Position numbers and translations under genes: made by a program. Below, piece after piece: positions 45,971 to 58,835 of a stretch of 64,000 nucleotides of DNA. This DNA comes from Toxorhynchites rutilus septentrionalis. Its lineage: Eukaryota; Arthropoda; Insecta; Diptera; Culicidae. Below the pieces are notes generated by a model. It did not search any database. It was not told where the DNA came from and saw only the letters and a program-made list of their open reading frames with translations. The stretch is from assembly GCF_029784135.1 (NCBI RefSeq), contig NC_073744.1:17765441-17829440 (forward strand). Reading direction: 5' to 3'. How positions within the stretch are numbered: the stretch's first letter is position 1; each line of letters opens with the position of its first letter.

Positions 45971-46201
45971 TCACGTCTGATAAGCCTCTCCACAAGATGT
46001 CACAGAAACGTACACGGTTAGAAACAGCTCCAAATTCACTGTAAGATTTGGAACCGATTCTTGGAAGTCAAACTTCATGATGAATTGTAGCACACCCAAT
46101 GCAATCTCATTAATGACATTATTAGAATAAATTTCAGCGGCCTTCAAACTTCGTATTTGCCAAGTCGACCTTTTCAGTTTGCTGTCATTTACCCATAACA
46201 T
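45971..46201 (-). pseudogene. hAT-type transposase, C-terminal fragment
   Basis: An open frame read leftward gives INEIALGVLQFIMKFDFQES, then VPNLTVNLELFLTVYVSVTS. This follows the hAT dimerisation consensus (FPNLxxALRIxLTxxVSVASxER) but ends before the ERSFSKLK part. Seventy-six codons are open. It is a detached fragment without inverted repeats, in the same area as the 41066 fragment and the 44341 MITE end. Confidence 0.6.
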
Positions 46202-46904
46202 GCTTGAATTGCTTTAAAATTTTCGACTTCTTCTTTAGGCGGGTTTGACCGTTCTTGTAATTCCCGATGAAAATGGCCAACGCACTCCAACATTCCCTTT
46301 TCCATTGTTGGACCTGGTCCGGAAGGTCTTTCGTCTGGTCTGCTCAGCTTATGAGTAATTCGCCTGTTAGTAGCAAATTTTTAATCGTTGGATTTTAATA
46401 AAACCTTCTTAAAGGTCGTTTCGACTAGACTGTTCCTAGTCGAGATGGTCCTTTGGTTTGATGGTCCTTTGGTTTGCAAATCTTCTGTGTGAGATCTACT
46501 TCATGCAGTTTAACGCAACAGAAGCACAGATAACACAGAAGTATTGAGTCATAAACTATTGATGGGAGCGACTGTGCACTTGATCCAGTATTTGAGTCGC
46601 GCAATACTCCAGTGGCACTCAGTTTAAACTGTGAAAAACGAGTAAACAGATTCAACAGTTCTAAAAATGTCATACACTGTAGATTCTTAATAAAAATAGT
46701 GTTGTCCTCATAAGCCCAAAGGGATGTCTACAAACTCTATAGATACGGCTTTCTTGTTTTGCTTTCTCAACCTGAACTTCTTCATTTGATCCCGACATGG
46801 TTGGAGCGGTCGATAGTCTGCGAACGGGACTTCATGAAAACTAAAACCTGGCCTTCCAGATGTCGTTATTCAAATCCACAGCTATTCCCATCCAAAACGA
46901 AAAA
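46202..46904. other. Unassigned DNA
   Basis: Several short open frames on both strands without domains. Leftward sequence just upstream of the hAT fragment (46202-46330) may be more of the same decayed gene. Confidence 0.35.
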
Positions 46905-48455
46905 ACTAGGAGTGGGTTATATCTGTGAAAGAACCGCCAGGTTAACGTAGGACTACCATTGAATAAGTAATCATTTGTTTGAAGTTGCATCTAAATCAAT
47001 TCTCAATAAATGGATGAATGGATATTTTGTTGTTTCCCTTAGAATTGGCTTTATCTTGTCTTGCTATCTATGAAATAATATTCTCTCGCTTGGGATCTCT
47101 TTTTGACGTTCGACACTCAAATCATCAAGACAACCTTTTTCAATCATTCGTACATCCGGAATATCTTTTCCGTTATACCAAAAAACATCACGGGAACACC
47201 TAGTTAACTGCCCCAAGGTGTGCGAAGTCATATTTTACCCCTTGAGTGCATTCACAAGCGAACGATTTTTCATGTCCGTTCATCACAGCAGCAGAAGAGA
47301 AACGGACAGAGATTGGCCAGCCGACGCATCATGTAGGGGAGATGGGGGTAAGACGGACATATTAAGGAAAACGTCAATTATATCTTTGGAAACTCATGTT
47401 TTAAAAAAATTAAAAGCAGTTTCTTACAGTTCAATATACTTGTTTTCGAAATAACTGGCCAAATGTTTTATAAAAATGTGTTTTTCCATGTTTTTTACTG
47501 AAATTTAAACAAGCCGAAAAGTACAACATTTTTATCGGTGCGGGTATAATGGACATGCAGTGGATGGGGGGGGTGGTGATATGGACAGGTTAATAATATA
47601 CGAAGCGTAGAGGTTTATCGCTCGCGAGAGGAATAATTTCGCTCTCTCTCAGTGTGTGTGCGTCCAGTAACTGAAATAGAACAAAAAGAGAAAGCAATAT
47701 AAAAAAGAGTTCAATATTCTTCCCTTCACTTTCCATCAGGCATTGGATGTGATTATGGATGTGACTGACTATTTCACCCCCCCAGTGCAATTATTTCAAT
47801 AATTTAAATTTACCACTTACGAATGAATTTACTTTTCCGTACACACCTAATATCGCTTCTTTGTCAACTCACAAACCGAAATATAACCATCAGCGAATTC
47901 AATTTTGCAATTAATTCCACAATTCTTAATATCGAAACCGCAAAAGTTACATCCACACGCGGAATCATGTTCGATTTTCGGTTTTTGTTTCTCTATTCCA
48001 CTTATGATCAGTATTCATTGTCATAGGATGGTTTAAATATTATAGAATAGCATTTAGAAGGGTTTCCCATCAACAGAAATTTGAAATTCATAATGCAACT
48101 ATACAAATCAACCACCTGTCCATCATACCCCCACTGTCCGTCTTACTCGCGGCTCCCCTATCAACCGCAGACCAATCGAGACTGGAATGTAATCTGAAGA
48201 AGCTATCGCTATTTATAATGATTCAAACAGTTTGCTTTCGAAGCAGTTTTGAGCTATTGAAACAAGTTTTTATGGATAATGAGTGAAAAACATCTCTCGT
48301 AGATCATTTAACTATTGAGTAATGTTATTTTCATAAAACTTCGTTAATCCGGTGGTGAAATATGAACGCTCAAACCCTTGTACTTCACACCTTCGTTTTC
48401 GAGACTCTGAATCTACACCCCAGGACAGAAATGGAAGATGTAGTGTTACGAAATA
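46905..48455 (-). repeat. Rep-B copy, inverted, with inserted MITE
   Basis: Read leftward, the left-end motif variant lies at 48436-48450 next to CCTGGGGTGTAGATTCAGAG, and the right end is at 46905-46963: motif GTAGTCCTACGTTAACC and hairpin 46915-46935 (arms GGTTATATC and GAAAGAACC, partly decayed). The MITE at 47336-48158 is inserted inside. Around 48230 the GCAGTTTTGAGCTATTGAAA stretch matches the other long Rep-B copies. Confidence 0.65.
47336..48158. mobile_element. MITE, 823 bp, GGGGAG...GTAAGACGGAC type
   Basis: Left end GGGGAGATGGGGGTAAGACG and right end CGTCTTACTCGCGGCTCCCC are inverted repeats (TAAGACGGAC core shared), flanked by TA at 47334-47335 and 48159-48160. Part of the same family occurs at 53262-53753, split by a pogo-type MITE. 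A G-run lies at 47566-47574. Confidence 0.75.
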
Positions 48456-48650
48456 ATGAACATAATAAGCAAGAACTATTCTATAACATAAACTTTTTCA
48501 TAGTGACTTGTATTGTTAAATAAAATAATACCATAAGTAATAACCGGTGACCTTTTAAAATCATGTTCTTTTTTATTTGTCATGGTCAAAGTATTGGCTC
48601 AATCGGACTTCATTTACTAGAGTCGAAGACGAAGACGCCTGGCCGGGTAA

Positions 48651-49877
48651 GGGAGTAAAAAGTGCCCCCAAACCAAATCACTAGCTGTATGGCAAATATT
48701 GTAAAGGATATTAAATAAGAAATTTTGGTGGTTTATTTGAACCCCTATGTGGTTTGACGTAGGATCTATAGTGAAAAACGTACTTTTTCGTTTATTTCAC
48801 GCCATCCTCAGTAGATCCGAGATAAAAATTTGAAAAAAATACTGAATGTACATCTTACCACGGTGTATCAAGAAAAATTATCAAAAACAATTTCATCAAA
48901 AATTTTAGTACTAAAAAAATATTTAAATTCTGAAATAATTTTTTTGGGATTTTGAGATTCAGTACTACTCTAATTCATATTTAAATGTGCTCTTACGGCT
49001 TTTTTAGATTGATAAATATCTTCAAACTGTTTTTTTTTTAAATATCTAATAAAAAAAATAAAATTAAAAAAAATACACAGTACAAAAAATGTTATAGATT
49101 TTCTGGCATTTCGAAATTTTGAAAAAAAAAAATATAACTTTGAGACCCACTCCTGCTCAAATTTTTATTTAAATGCGTTCGTATGTGTCTTTTCTACATG
49201 TGGCGTAATTTTTCCTGAATTTTTAAGAGCATTGTGTGACACAAAAATAATTTTCTCATTTTATTCTTATTTTATTATTTTTATTTTTTTGAAATCGATT
49301 ATTTTATTGTATTCGTGGTTTTCAATTGAAAGATTAAAATAAAAAAAAAACAAATTTTGTGGTCTCAAAGTTATATTTTTTTTCAAAATTTCGAAATGCC
49401 AGAAAATGTATAACATTTTTTTGTACTGTGTATTATTTTTTTTATTATTTTATTTTTATTATTAGATATTTAAAAAAAACAGCTTGAAGATATTTATTAA
49501 TCTAGAAAAGCCGTAAGAGTAAATGTGCTCTTACGGCTTTTCTAGATTATGAATTAGAGTAGTACTGAATCTCTAAATCAAAAAAAAATAAATTTTTAAA
49601 TTTAAATATTTTTTTAGTACTATAATTTTTGATGAAATATTTTTTTGATCATTTTTTTTATACACCGTGGTAAGATGCACATTCAGTATTTTTTTCAAAT
49701 TTTTATCTCGGATCTATTGAGGATGGCGTGAAATAAACGAAAAAGTACGTTTTTCACAATAGATCCTACGTCAAACCACATAGGGGTTCAAATAAACCAC
49801 CAAAATTTCTTTTTGAATATCCTATACAATATTTGCCATACAGCTAGTGATTTGGTTTGGGGGCACTTTTTACTCCC
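48651..49877. mobile_element. Foldback element of 1227 bp with ~600-bp arms
   Basis: Left end GGGAGTAAAAAGTGCCCCCA and right end TGGGGGCACTTTTTACTCCC are perfectly complementary. Complementarity continues inwards almost to the middle: GACGTAGGATCTATAGTGAA against TTCACAATAGATCCTACGTC, TTACCACGGTGTAT against TACACCGTGGTAA, GTGCTCTTACGGCTTTTTTA against TCTAGAAAAGCCGTAAGAG. An additional short hairpin (AGCCGTAAGAG/CTCTTACGGCT) lies at 49508-49543. No coding region. Confidence 0.9.
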
Positions 49878-52605
49878 GTTTTAAAATTTTTTTTGATACC
49901 AAATATCTTATATTTGCACGAAATGTCGATATAAAAAAAAAACTCAAATTTTAACGTCGGCGACACTAGAAAATGTAATCCAACACAAATTTTGCTAATT
50001 TTTTTCATTTTCTCGTCGCCGTTATTGTTGTCGAGTACAGAAACTCTCCAATCATAGTCTGAACAAAAAGTGGAAAATATCAAATGCGGGCAAGTAAACA
50101 ACACATCAAAAATACTGTTAATACCTATGACGAAGAGAGCGAAGGGGAGCTGGGAATAGACTCCCTTGTTATCCTTTCTTGCATTTATACTAATCGCTGC
50201 TAGAGTGGAAAAGGAACTGCAACTGTAAACAACTTTAATACGTTTAGTGGGAATTATTCTCGCTAAGGAAGCTGTGATGGTGGGTAATTCCGCGGTGCAA
50301 TCTCGCTCAACACAATCCACTAGCTAATCCTTGATGTGTGTGTGTGGATGTGTTTCAACGCGCCATCCGAATGACAAATAACCCTCGCGCATTCCAGCGT
50401 CGCGCGCGCTCGGATCTAAATTGGCGCGAAACGATCGCGCGATGATTTTACACGCCGAAAGATTGCATCTCATCGACACACGGCCCGCTTTGATGGTGTG
50501 GTAAGCCTCGGCAAACATCAAATCAATTAGGGTGAGTCATTTTTCACAAATCACCTCCGGTACTGCAATTTACATCCTCCGACAATTATCACCACCATCG
50601 GCGGCGGCGGCGGCGGCGAGAGCACCGTTCCCGTTGTCAGAGGGACACCGAATCCCAACGACGACTCGTAGCCAACCGCCAATCAGAGTATCCAGCGGGG
50701 GGCCAATAAATCAGCAAAATTAGCGTCAGTTTCCGAGAGTCGATATTTAAAATTCTAATCATTCGGCCGGCATAAATCATGTTCAAGAGCACAGGAGGAG
50801 GAGGAGGATGGTGCGGCGCGAAGGGAATCGGCTAAGAGATACGACTTGTTGTTGTTATCCCAGGGCGAAGGGTGCCGCCGCTTTTTGTGCCGCTTGAAAC
50901 CGAAAGTATTCAGCGGTTTCAATCGCGGTGACCATGAATTTTAAAGCACAAGCTCTGATTCGGAATTCAGCAAAGCATGCCGCGCCTCACCGCCATCACT
51001 TGCCATGGCCTGCTTCATGCGGTGTTGTCTTAGATGAGAGAAACCCTTCCGCTCCAGGGTCCACACTTCGGCGGCAAGCGTTGTATTTTATTAGAATCCT
51101 TCATTTTCACCTAGCGCATTAGATGAATGTCAATTAGCTGCCGCCACGGAGTGATTGGCTTCATGCGGCACCGCCACCTTCACCCCCGTCCGCTTGAATG
51201 GGTCACCAATTGAAGTGTGCATTTTTCTTCACTTTTCGTGCTTTGTGAGCGGCCAGCGGAGAGCGATAATTGTTGCTTTGTGTGTCATAAGTCAAAGTAG
51301 GGTAGGGTATCTCTCTAGATGCTTTGATCACACAGTTAATTTACACAATAAAACCAAATCAAAACGATGTACCGGTTTGATGTTTTCAAGAAAATTGTGT
51401 TTATCGCCCATTAAGTAAAAAAACCCTTTCAAACCTTTCTTCCAAGATGGTCGCACGAGTGCAACGGCAGCCCCGTGAACAGTTACAGCAAAAACAATAA
51501 CAACGAAAGATGACTGAGCGATTCTAATGCACGTCAATCAACCATCCCAGGATGGATTAAATTAAAATCCGAATTGATCATTAATTCTAGCAGCAAGGCG
51601 ATCGCGAGGCTTCCGAAGCCTGCCATCACCCCCTGAACCCACCCTCTCCCGCCATCCAATTACTTTTGTTCGCTTCCTTGTCTCGTATCAATTGTGTTTC
51701 CTTAACAAACGACCATTCTATGGTTCTCGCGCCAAGGTTGACCACCACCACCACTACCTTCGCCATCTCATTCCGAGTGGTGGCTATTCTCTGCATGTAC
51801 CCATCGAGAGTCACACTATGGTCACTTCATTCCCACCAATTTCCGATGGCATCTAACCTATCCGTCGCTCAGAGAAGTCGCACGAAATAAAAGATAAATT
51901 AATACGAAATAATCTTTCCCCAAACGAGTTCCCGCCGAAGTCAAGTCGGGCTGTGCTTAGGAGGTCAGCCGACGCAGCCATTCAACGCTTGTGTGTTGGT
52001 AAAATTTCGTCGGTCAAATCGGCAGCAACCGCCGCTTGCTGTGTTTAGCTAAGCGCGATCGCGATTGGTTGATTAGTTTCGAGGCCACCACTGCCTGCCG
52101 GCGTTCGTGTGTATGTGTGCGTTTTTTGATGGTGATGGTGCAGCGCTTTGAAGACTCCGAATTTAAGCCACTCATCTCGCAAATGGCGTGAATTTGTATT
52201 AGATTCCGCGTGCGCCATGACAGGAATGCCATGATGGCGTGACGCGGGGCTGTAGTTGGGGTGGAGTTGGTGAAGATTGGCTGTTTTTGTGAGACCTCTC
52301 CGGTAGTAATAATATGAAATTGATGGTTGCCATTGTTGATCGATGGTCGATGCTGTTGGGGTGTTTGGTTTCATGAGTTTCGGCTTTGATTGGTAAGCTG
52401 CTGTTGGATGCGAGAACTTATTTTTTTTACTTGAGGCATGCGTAGCCGCATCATATAGGGTCCATCAATTCAGAAGTCTCCTTTTTTTCACTGAATATAA
52501 TCGAATCGGAAAAATGTTATTTTTATATATTTTTCTCGAGCAAAAAAAAAATAAAAGTGACAAAATTTTGAGAAAAAATAATCCAATTCAGTGCTTCAAT
52601 CTATA
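49878..52605. other. Low-copy DNA without a supported gene
   Basis: From about 50100 the sequence is of higher G+C and complexity than its surroundings. It contains a (CGG)n run at 50597-50618, (AGG)n near 50800 and (CCA)n near 51740. Open frames up to 158 codons (leftward, 49844-50320) show no recognised domain. It may be an intron or regulatory region of a host gene; I could not define an exon. Confidence 0.5.
50597..50618. repeat. (CGG)n run
   Basis: About seven GGC/CGG units are visible. Confidence 0.85.
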
Positions 52606-53262
52606 CACTCTGTCCAACTTCTATAAGACCAGGTGATGATCTTGCTGCTTTGTGTCATTGTGAACAGACAATGCTTCAATTTATATTCTAGTGTGTAGCT
52701 ATTGGTGACTACCATACACTGCATGATTTTCATATGTGTGTGTGCAAGCGCTGAGCGTAAACGAATGTTTTCGTATTTTCAATTGTCAAGTTTCTATAAG
52801 ACCAGTCATATTTTCCGTTTTTTTTTAGTTGTTTTGATCAATTAAATCTGGAAAATGCCGAAGGGAAAAGTGCTCATGAAGAGAGAAGAGAGACAAATCG
52901 ATGCATTTCACCAACAAAATGTTGGTATCAGAGAAATTTCTCGTCAGATTGAACCACGTAAATCAAAGTTCTCTGACCGGGATAAGCGGGAACTCCTCAG
53001 GACTCCTCATCTTACATCATCTCACCTCGGGAGACGTCTGAGTTTTGCCAAAGCTCACATGAACCGACAGTGGGACATGATATGTTGTGACAAAGAATGT
53101 TTCCAAAAGAATACATTTTACTATATACCATAACGGAAAGGTCTTCAATGTATAGGATATCTTCACTGACGAAAAAAGTTCAACTAAGATGGTCTTGATG
53201 GTTTCATTGGGTATTGGCGTGATTTACGGAAGAAGGAACAGTATTTCTACCTAATTGGCCAA
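52606..53262 (+). mobile_element. Tc3-like element, 3' part missing
   Basis: After a TA at 52604-52605 the end CACTCTGTCCAACTTCTATA continues to AGACCAGGTG. The TTTCTATAAGACCAG part is repeated at 52790-52804, matching the double transposase-binding-site ends of Tc3 elements. A decayed transposase follows. At about 53262 the sequence switches to an unrelated repeat and the right inverted repeat is absent. Confidence 0.75.
52855..53262 (+). pseudogene. Tc3-like transposase, deleted
   Basis: The frame from ATG 52855 reads MPKGKVLMKREERQIDAFHQ and QNVGIREISRQI, the N-terminal HTH of Tc3-type transposases. It then skips to SKFSDRDKRELLR and RLSFAKAHMNRQWD, showing that part of the second HTH has been deleted, and stops at 53133. 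Beyond it, after a shift, DEKKFN then DGLDGFIGYWRDLRK marks the start of the catalytic domain with the first Asp (FTDEK). The remainder is gone. It cannot be functional. Confidence 0.8.
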
Positions 53263-53753
53263 ATATTGTATAAAAAAGTGTTCTCCAATGTTTTTTACTG
53301 CTTCGATGCTGGTAATATGGGCATATAGTGGGGGTGATATGGACAGGTTAGTAATACAGTAGAACCCCCATTATCCGCGGTGCGTTTTATCCTCGAAAGC
53401 GAGTTCCATAGTAATTCTATGAACCTACCCTAAATTTGACAATGAGTGGTAGGTTTTTGTTCTTCTGTTTTGGTCATGACTTTCACATTATTTGACTACT
53501 GGTGTACACGACCTTACAGATTGATAGTTCAATGATTCCTGCATTGATAAAGCATTGTTTTCATACTGAAATATCTGTTTTTTTGGGTTTGCATCTTATT
53601 TTTAGTCAATTGTTGTGTTATCTGCGATTTTCGTGATCCGCGGTGAGCTAGCCCGACTATTCCGCGTATAATCGGGGTTCCACTGTATATGAAGCATAGA
53701 GGTTTATCGATCGCGAGAGGAATAATTTTGTTCAACTAAGGTCTGAAATCATC
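53263..53753. repeat. Fragment of the 47336-48158 MITE family, split by a pogo MITE
   Basis: TTGGCCAAATATTGTATAAA ... GATATGGACAGGTTAGTAAT and, after the inserted MITE, GAAGCATAGAGGTTTATCGA ... GAGAGGAATAATTT match 47455-47640, which is uninterrupted. Confidence 0.75.
53357..53685. mobile_element. pogo/Tigger-type MITE, 329 bp
   Basis: Ends CAGTAGAACCCCCATTATCC and TATAATCGGGGTTCCACTG are inverted repeats of the CAGTNGAACCYCNATTATCCG class typical of pogo/Tigger elements. TA flanks it at 53355-53356 and 53686-53687. The related repeat at 47590 shows the unoccupied target, confirming both boundaries. Confidence 0.92.
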
Positions 53754-54111
53754 ACAAATGTCGGTTTTTTTTTATCAATTCGTTTATTTTTACATGCTCA
53801 GTTACTTAAGTTTAAAGGAGCCGAATTCTTAAATATAATTTTGAAACTATATATATAAACAATTTTCTTACATCTATGGTTAGTAAGGTGGAAAACCGAT
53901 TACTCGCGGTGTACTCGAGTTTAGGAGGGTGACATATTTTTAGGAGAAGTATGGGATATAAGGAAATTGTAACATTGTTGATGAACACTCATTTCATAAA
54001 TCTATTCGTATATCTATAGTGTATTTACATTTCAACTTATTCTACTATTTATAGCAAGGGGACGAATTACCCGCAAAGGAAGGAAAGGAGGGTATAAGGA
54101 TGTAGGGACAA

Positions 54112-57100
54112 TCACACACGAAGATCTATAGCTTTAAGGAAAACATATATATGGGATATGTAATCAAGGTCTAACCGAGCCAACACATCTCTCACCGGCA
54201 CATTGGGCTGTCTTCCTCGGGCCCGAAGGGAGTTTTCTAAATTCGATCTGGCGACCAGATACACCTCGCACGACCAAACAATGTGCTCGATGTCGTGATA
54301 ACCTTGGCCACAAACACAGAGATTGCTGCTGGCAAGATTGAAACGAAAGAGTAGTGCATCTAACGAACAGTGATTGGACATGAGTCGGGAGAAGGTGTGA
54401 ATAAAGTCTCGACTCAAGTCTAGACTTTTGAACCACGGTTTGAAGCTAACCTTAGGGATAATCGAGTGAAACCACCGGCCCAATTCATCTTCATTCCACT
54501 TGCGTTACAATGTAATAGTGTTCAACAGGTCGTAAGGCGACGCTGTCCAGCGCCCAATGAATTGCTGCCAATTCAGCAATATACACTGAGCAAGGATTCT
54601 GAAGACAGTGTGAGGTGCTAAAAAATTCGTTGAACACTCCAAATCCTGTGGACTCGTTTATTGTGGACCCATTAGTAAAGTACATATTATCACAATTGAT
54701 ACCCCCATACTTTTCATCGAAGGTCGTTGGAGCGATCCTCGATCGTTGGTAATCTGAATATCCATGGATATCTTGCTTCATGGACAGATCAAAATGCACA
54801 GAGGAATTGATGTAGTCAGGGAAACAAACACGGTTGGGAATATACGAAGAAGGATCAACCTGCATGGAGATGAATTCATGATATGAACTCATGAATCCGG
54901 ATTGAAAATTTAGCTCGATCAGCTGCTCAAAATTTCCGATCACCAATGGGTTCATGACCTTACACCGGATGAAGAACCGAAGAGATAATAAATTAAAGCG
55001 ATCTTTTAGTGGGAGTAGGCCTGCCAAAACCTCGAGACTCATGTTATGCGTTGAGGGCATACATCCCGCGATACGGAGACAAAGATACTGAATTCGCTCG
55101 AGTTTAATGAGGTGTGTTTTGGCAGCTGATTGAAAACAGAAACTGCCATACTCCATCACTGAGAGAATAGTTGTTCGATACAACATTATAAGATCTTCGG
55201 GATGGGCTCCCCACCAGGTGCCGGTAATTGTACGGAGAAAGTTTATTCTTTGTTGACATTTTTTACTCAGATACCTATTATGGGCCCCCAAGTACATTTG
55301 GAGTCGAACCAGACCCTAAGATACTTGAATGACATAGCATGAGTGATCGGTTTACCCAAAAGTTGAAGCTTTGGTTTTGCTGGTCTATGCTTCCTAGAAA
55401 AAACCACCATCTCTGTTTTCTCCGTGGAGAATTCGATCCCTAGCCCAATGGCCCAGGTTGAAAAATTGTTCAAAGTATCTTGTAAGGATTCTTGCAGGTC
55501 GGATTTGTTTGATCCTACGACAGACACCACTCCATCATCTGCAAGTTGTCTTAGGCTGCAATTTTGTGCAAGGCAATTGTCGATGTCGCTTACATAGAAG
55601 TTGTACAAAAGGGGGCTTAAACATGAGCCCTGGGGGAGGCCCATGTAAGAGACCCGACTTACTGCCGAATCTCCGTGAGAAAAGTTCAAATGTTTCTCAC
55701 AAAGCAAGTTATATAACATATTATTCAATAGAGGCGGCAGACCCCGAAAGTGTAATTTGTCCGACAAAACCTCTATTGAAACAGAATCGAAGGCCCCCTT
55801 TATGTCCAAGAATACTGAAGCCATTTGTTTTTTTTTCGGCGTAAGCCATTTGAATTTCTGAAGAAAGCAACGCAGGACAATCATTCGTCCCCTTGCCCCT
55901 GCGGAACCCATATTGTGTATCTGAGAGTAGGCCATTCGTTTCAACCCATCGATCAAGGCGAAACAAGATCATTTTCTCCAACAATTTCCGTATACAAGAC
56001 AGCATTGCTATTGGGCGGTACGAATTGAAGTCGGACGCGGGTTTTCCGGGTTTTTGAATAGCTATAACTCGTACTTGTCTCCAATCATCTAGAACAATAT
56101 TATTCTCCAGAAACCGATTGAATAAATTCAACAAGCGATGTTTCGCCACATCAGGGAGGTTTTTTAGCAAGTTGAACTTAATTCTATCCGATCCCGGAGC
56201 AGAATTGTTACATGAAAGCAGAGCAAGAGAGAATTCTACCATCGAAAACTCGGAATCAAGATCGCACCTATCTTGTGGTATATCTCGAACAATTTTTTGC
56301 ACAGGGACGGAATCGGGACAAACCTTCCGTGCAAAATTAAAAATCCATCGATGTGAATATTCTTCGCTTTCATTCGTTGAAGAGCGATTTCTTATGTTTC
56401 GAGCCACTTTCCATAATTTTTTCATTGACGTTTCTCGTGACAAACCTCCCACGAAATTTCGCCAATAAGCACGTTTTTTCCCTTTGATTAAGTTTTTAAA
56501 TTGATCTTCAAGGGCTAAATACGTTTGAAAATTTTCAGGGGTTCCACGTTTCCGAAAAGCTTTAAATGCATTCGATTTTTCTACATAAAGCTTGGAACAC
56601 TGGCTATCCCACCATAGATTGGGAGGCCTTCGACGAATAGTGGAACCTGGGATGGGTTTCGTTTGAGCGCGAACCGCGCTGTCATAGATCAAACGAGAAA
56701 GGGAGTTATACTCCTCCAATGGAGGTAAACCATCTCTGGAATTGATGGCTAGAGCAATCGCGTCCGCATATTTTTTCCAGTCAATGTGTCTTGTGAGGTC
56801 ATATGCCATGTTTATAGATTCAGAAGAATTCGACCCAATGGTGATGGAAATTTTGATTGGCAAGTGATCACTACCGTTGGGGTTCTGGATTACATTCCAC
56901 TTGCAATCTAACGATAGTGAATTCGAGCAAAGCGAGAGGTCAAGAGCACTTGGGTTAGCAGGAGGTTTAGGTACACGTGTTGTTTCCCCAGTGTTCAAAA
57001 TGGTCATATTGAAGCTGTTACAAAGGTATCAACAATGAACGATTGTCGTCGTACTGTTCCCCCCAGGCAGTTCCGTGAGAGTTGAAGTCTCCCAAGATCA

Positions 57101-57502
57101 ATCGTGGCTCAGGAAGGAGTGAGCGCATGTCATCAAATTGTTTGCGGCTAACCGCAGCTCTAGGAGGCCAATACAAGCTGACAATACAGTGGTCTTTGCC
57201 TCTGATGTTTGCATGACAAGCAACAGCTTCGATCCCTCCAATAGGTGGAAGGTCAATTCGAAAAAATGAGTGGCACTTATTGATCCCCAATAGCACCCCT
57301 CCGTATCTATCATCAAGCGTATAATATTAAAATCGTGGAAAGAGATATCATCTCGCGAAGAAAGCCAAGTTTCGGACAGAGCAAAAACATCACAATTGAA
57401 GTTATGAATTAAAAATTTGAATGTATCCAATTTAGGGATAAGACTACGACAATTCCACTGTAAAACAGTGATATCTCCGACCTCTCTATTTAAATTAGAC
57501 AT
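54112..57502 (-). pseudogene. ORF2: endonuclease, reverse transcriptase, RNase H, broken
   Basis: Starts at ATG 57502. Endonuclease: LQWNCRSLIP, ALSETWLSS, LILGDFNSHGTAWG and GSDHLPI supply the expected catalytic residues, but frameshifts near 57300 and 57010 break it. Reverse transcriptase: YRPIAML, YGFRRGKGTND, VFLDIKGAFDSV, GLPQGSCLSP and QLADDGVVSV (the FADD-type catalytic box). A frameshift lies in the homopolymer at 55828-55837 and another near 55290. RNase H: the first catalytic Asp is Asn (YFTNGS), and about 130 residues carrying the other active-site residues are deleted at about 54490. The C-terminal CVCGQGYHDIEHIVWSC remains, with a stop at 54112. It would have reverse-transcribed the element RNA at nicked target DNA; all three activities are now lost. 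Confidence 0.9.
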
Positions 57503-58797
57503 CAAGAGAGATAATCATTGCAAGGAGGGGCCATGTTTGCATCAATTGCTGCAAAATTGTCTTTAGTACTGGAAGCATTGCGGTGACAATGGTTCTGATG
57601 GAGTCGGAAACATTAAAACACTTGAAGATTTGATCCAAAAGGTCAGACAACTTTATAAATCCCGATTGGGAAGTTGAACTGGACGGAAAAATAGGGACAG
57701 TTGGGGTTTTTGATGTCCCCTCGAATGCTGGGTCGTTCGAAGATGAAATATTCCCACGGAAGCCAGGAGGAACCTGATTTTGCTTGTCCGCTGCACTCGA
57801 TTTTTTAGGCAAGCTAACAGAGGATATAACCGTGGGGACTTGTTCTTGAACTTTGGGAGTGGTCACATTTTTGCGCCGGGGATTCCCTTTGAAAATAAAC
57901 GGTGTGCCCCCGCTAGCTGTGTCCGCTTCCATTTCATCAACTGGCAACGTGGAAAAGGTATTGTGTGTTGAGATTGGTTGTTGTTGTTGTTGGGTCAGTG
58001 GCGAAGCGCCCTTTAAAATTTCCGCAAATGTGCGCTTCGAGCGTTCCTTTAAAGAGCGCTTCTGTTTCTCCCAACGACTCTTGTAGGTTTCACAAACTGA
58101 GAGCTCGTGTGGGGATCCCCCGCAATATGGACATTTATGCTCAGTCGCACTGCAGGATTTCCCCTCATGTTGCTCTCCGCAAGTGGCATAGCGCTCCTTG
58201 TTGGCACAATAATCCGAAGTGTGACCAACTGACTTGCATTTGTTGCAAGTCATGGGCTTTGACACGAAGAGTCGCACAGGTAGTCTCAATTTGTCCACCA
58301 TAACGTAGTCAGGGAGGGCGGCACCAGCAAAGGTGACTCGAAACGAGTCGGACGGCGTAAATTTAGTTTGGTCCCCATCATGGGAAAGTTTCCCGAGTTG
58401 ACGACAGTCCAAGATTTTCACTTCCATTGAGGGGAGCTTCTTGAACTTGCCTTTTCCTTCTGCTTTTATTTGTTCGCTAGTCAGACCCGTTTCAGTTATC
58501 ACCCCCTCAATTTCTACGTTATGGGAGGGTATAAATGTTCGATATTCGAGAGTGAAATGTTGATCAGCAACAATCTCGTTTGCGTGTTTCCGGTCATTCA
58601 CGACAACTCGCAATTTGTTCGGTCTAACCCTGCGAATTTCAGATACAGAAGTGTATCTGGCCAGATCTTTCATGATCTGAATCACGTTAAGGTTCTTTCC
58701 TTTCGGTTTTGGCCGGAGGAAAACAACCCACGGGCCAGTTCCAGGTGCATCTTCTGGATAAACTCTGACACGTGGAGCGGAGACAACAGAGGGGGAA

Positions 58798-58835
<38 letters not shown>

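Noticed and set aside
49844..50320. 158-codon leftward open frame
   Set aside because: It starts in low-copy DNA and runs into the tip of the foldback element; no recognisable motif.
55458..55844. 128-codon + strand frame inside the I-clade element
   Set aside because: Antisense shadow of the reverse transcriptase region.
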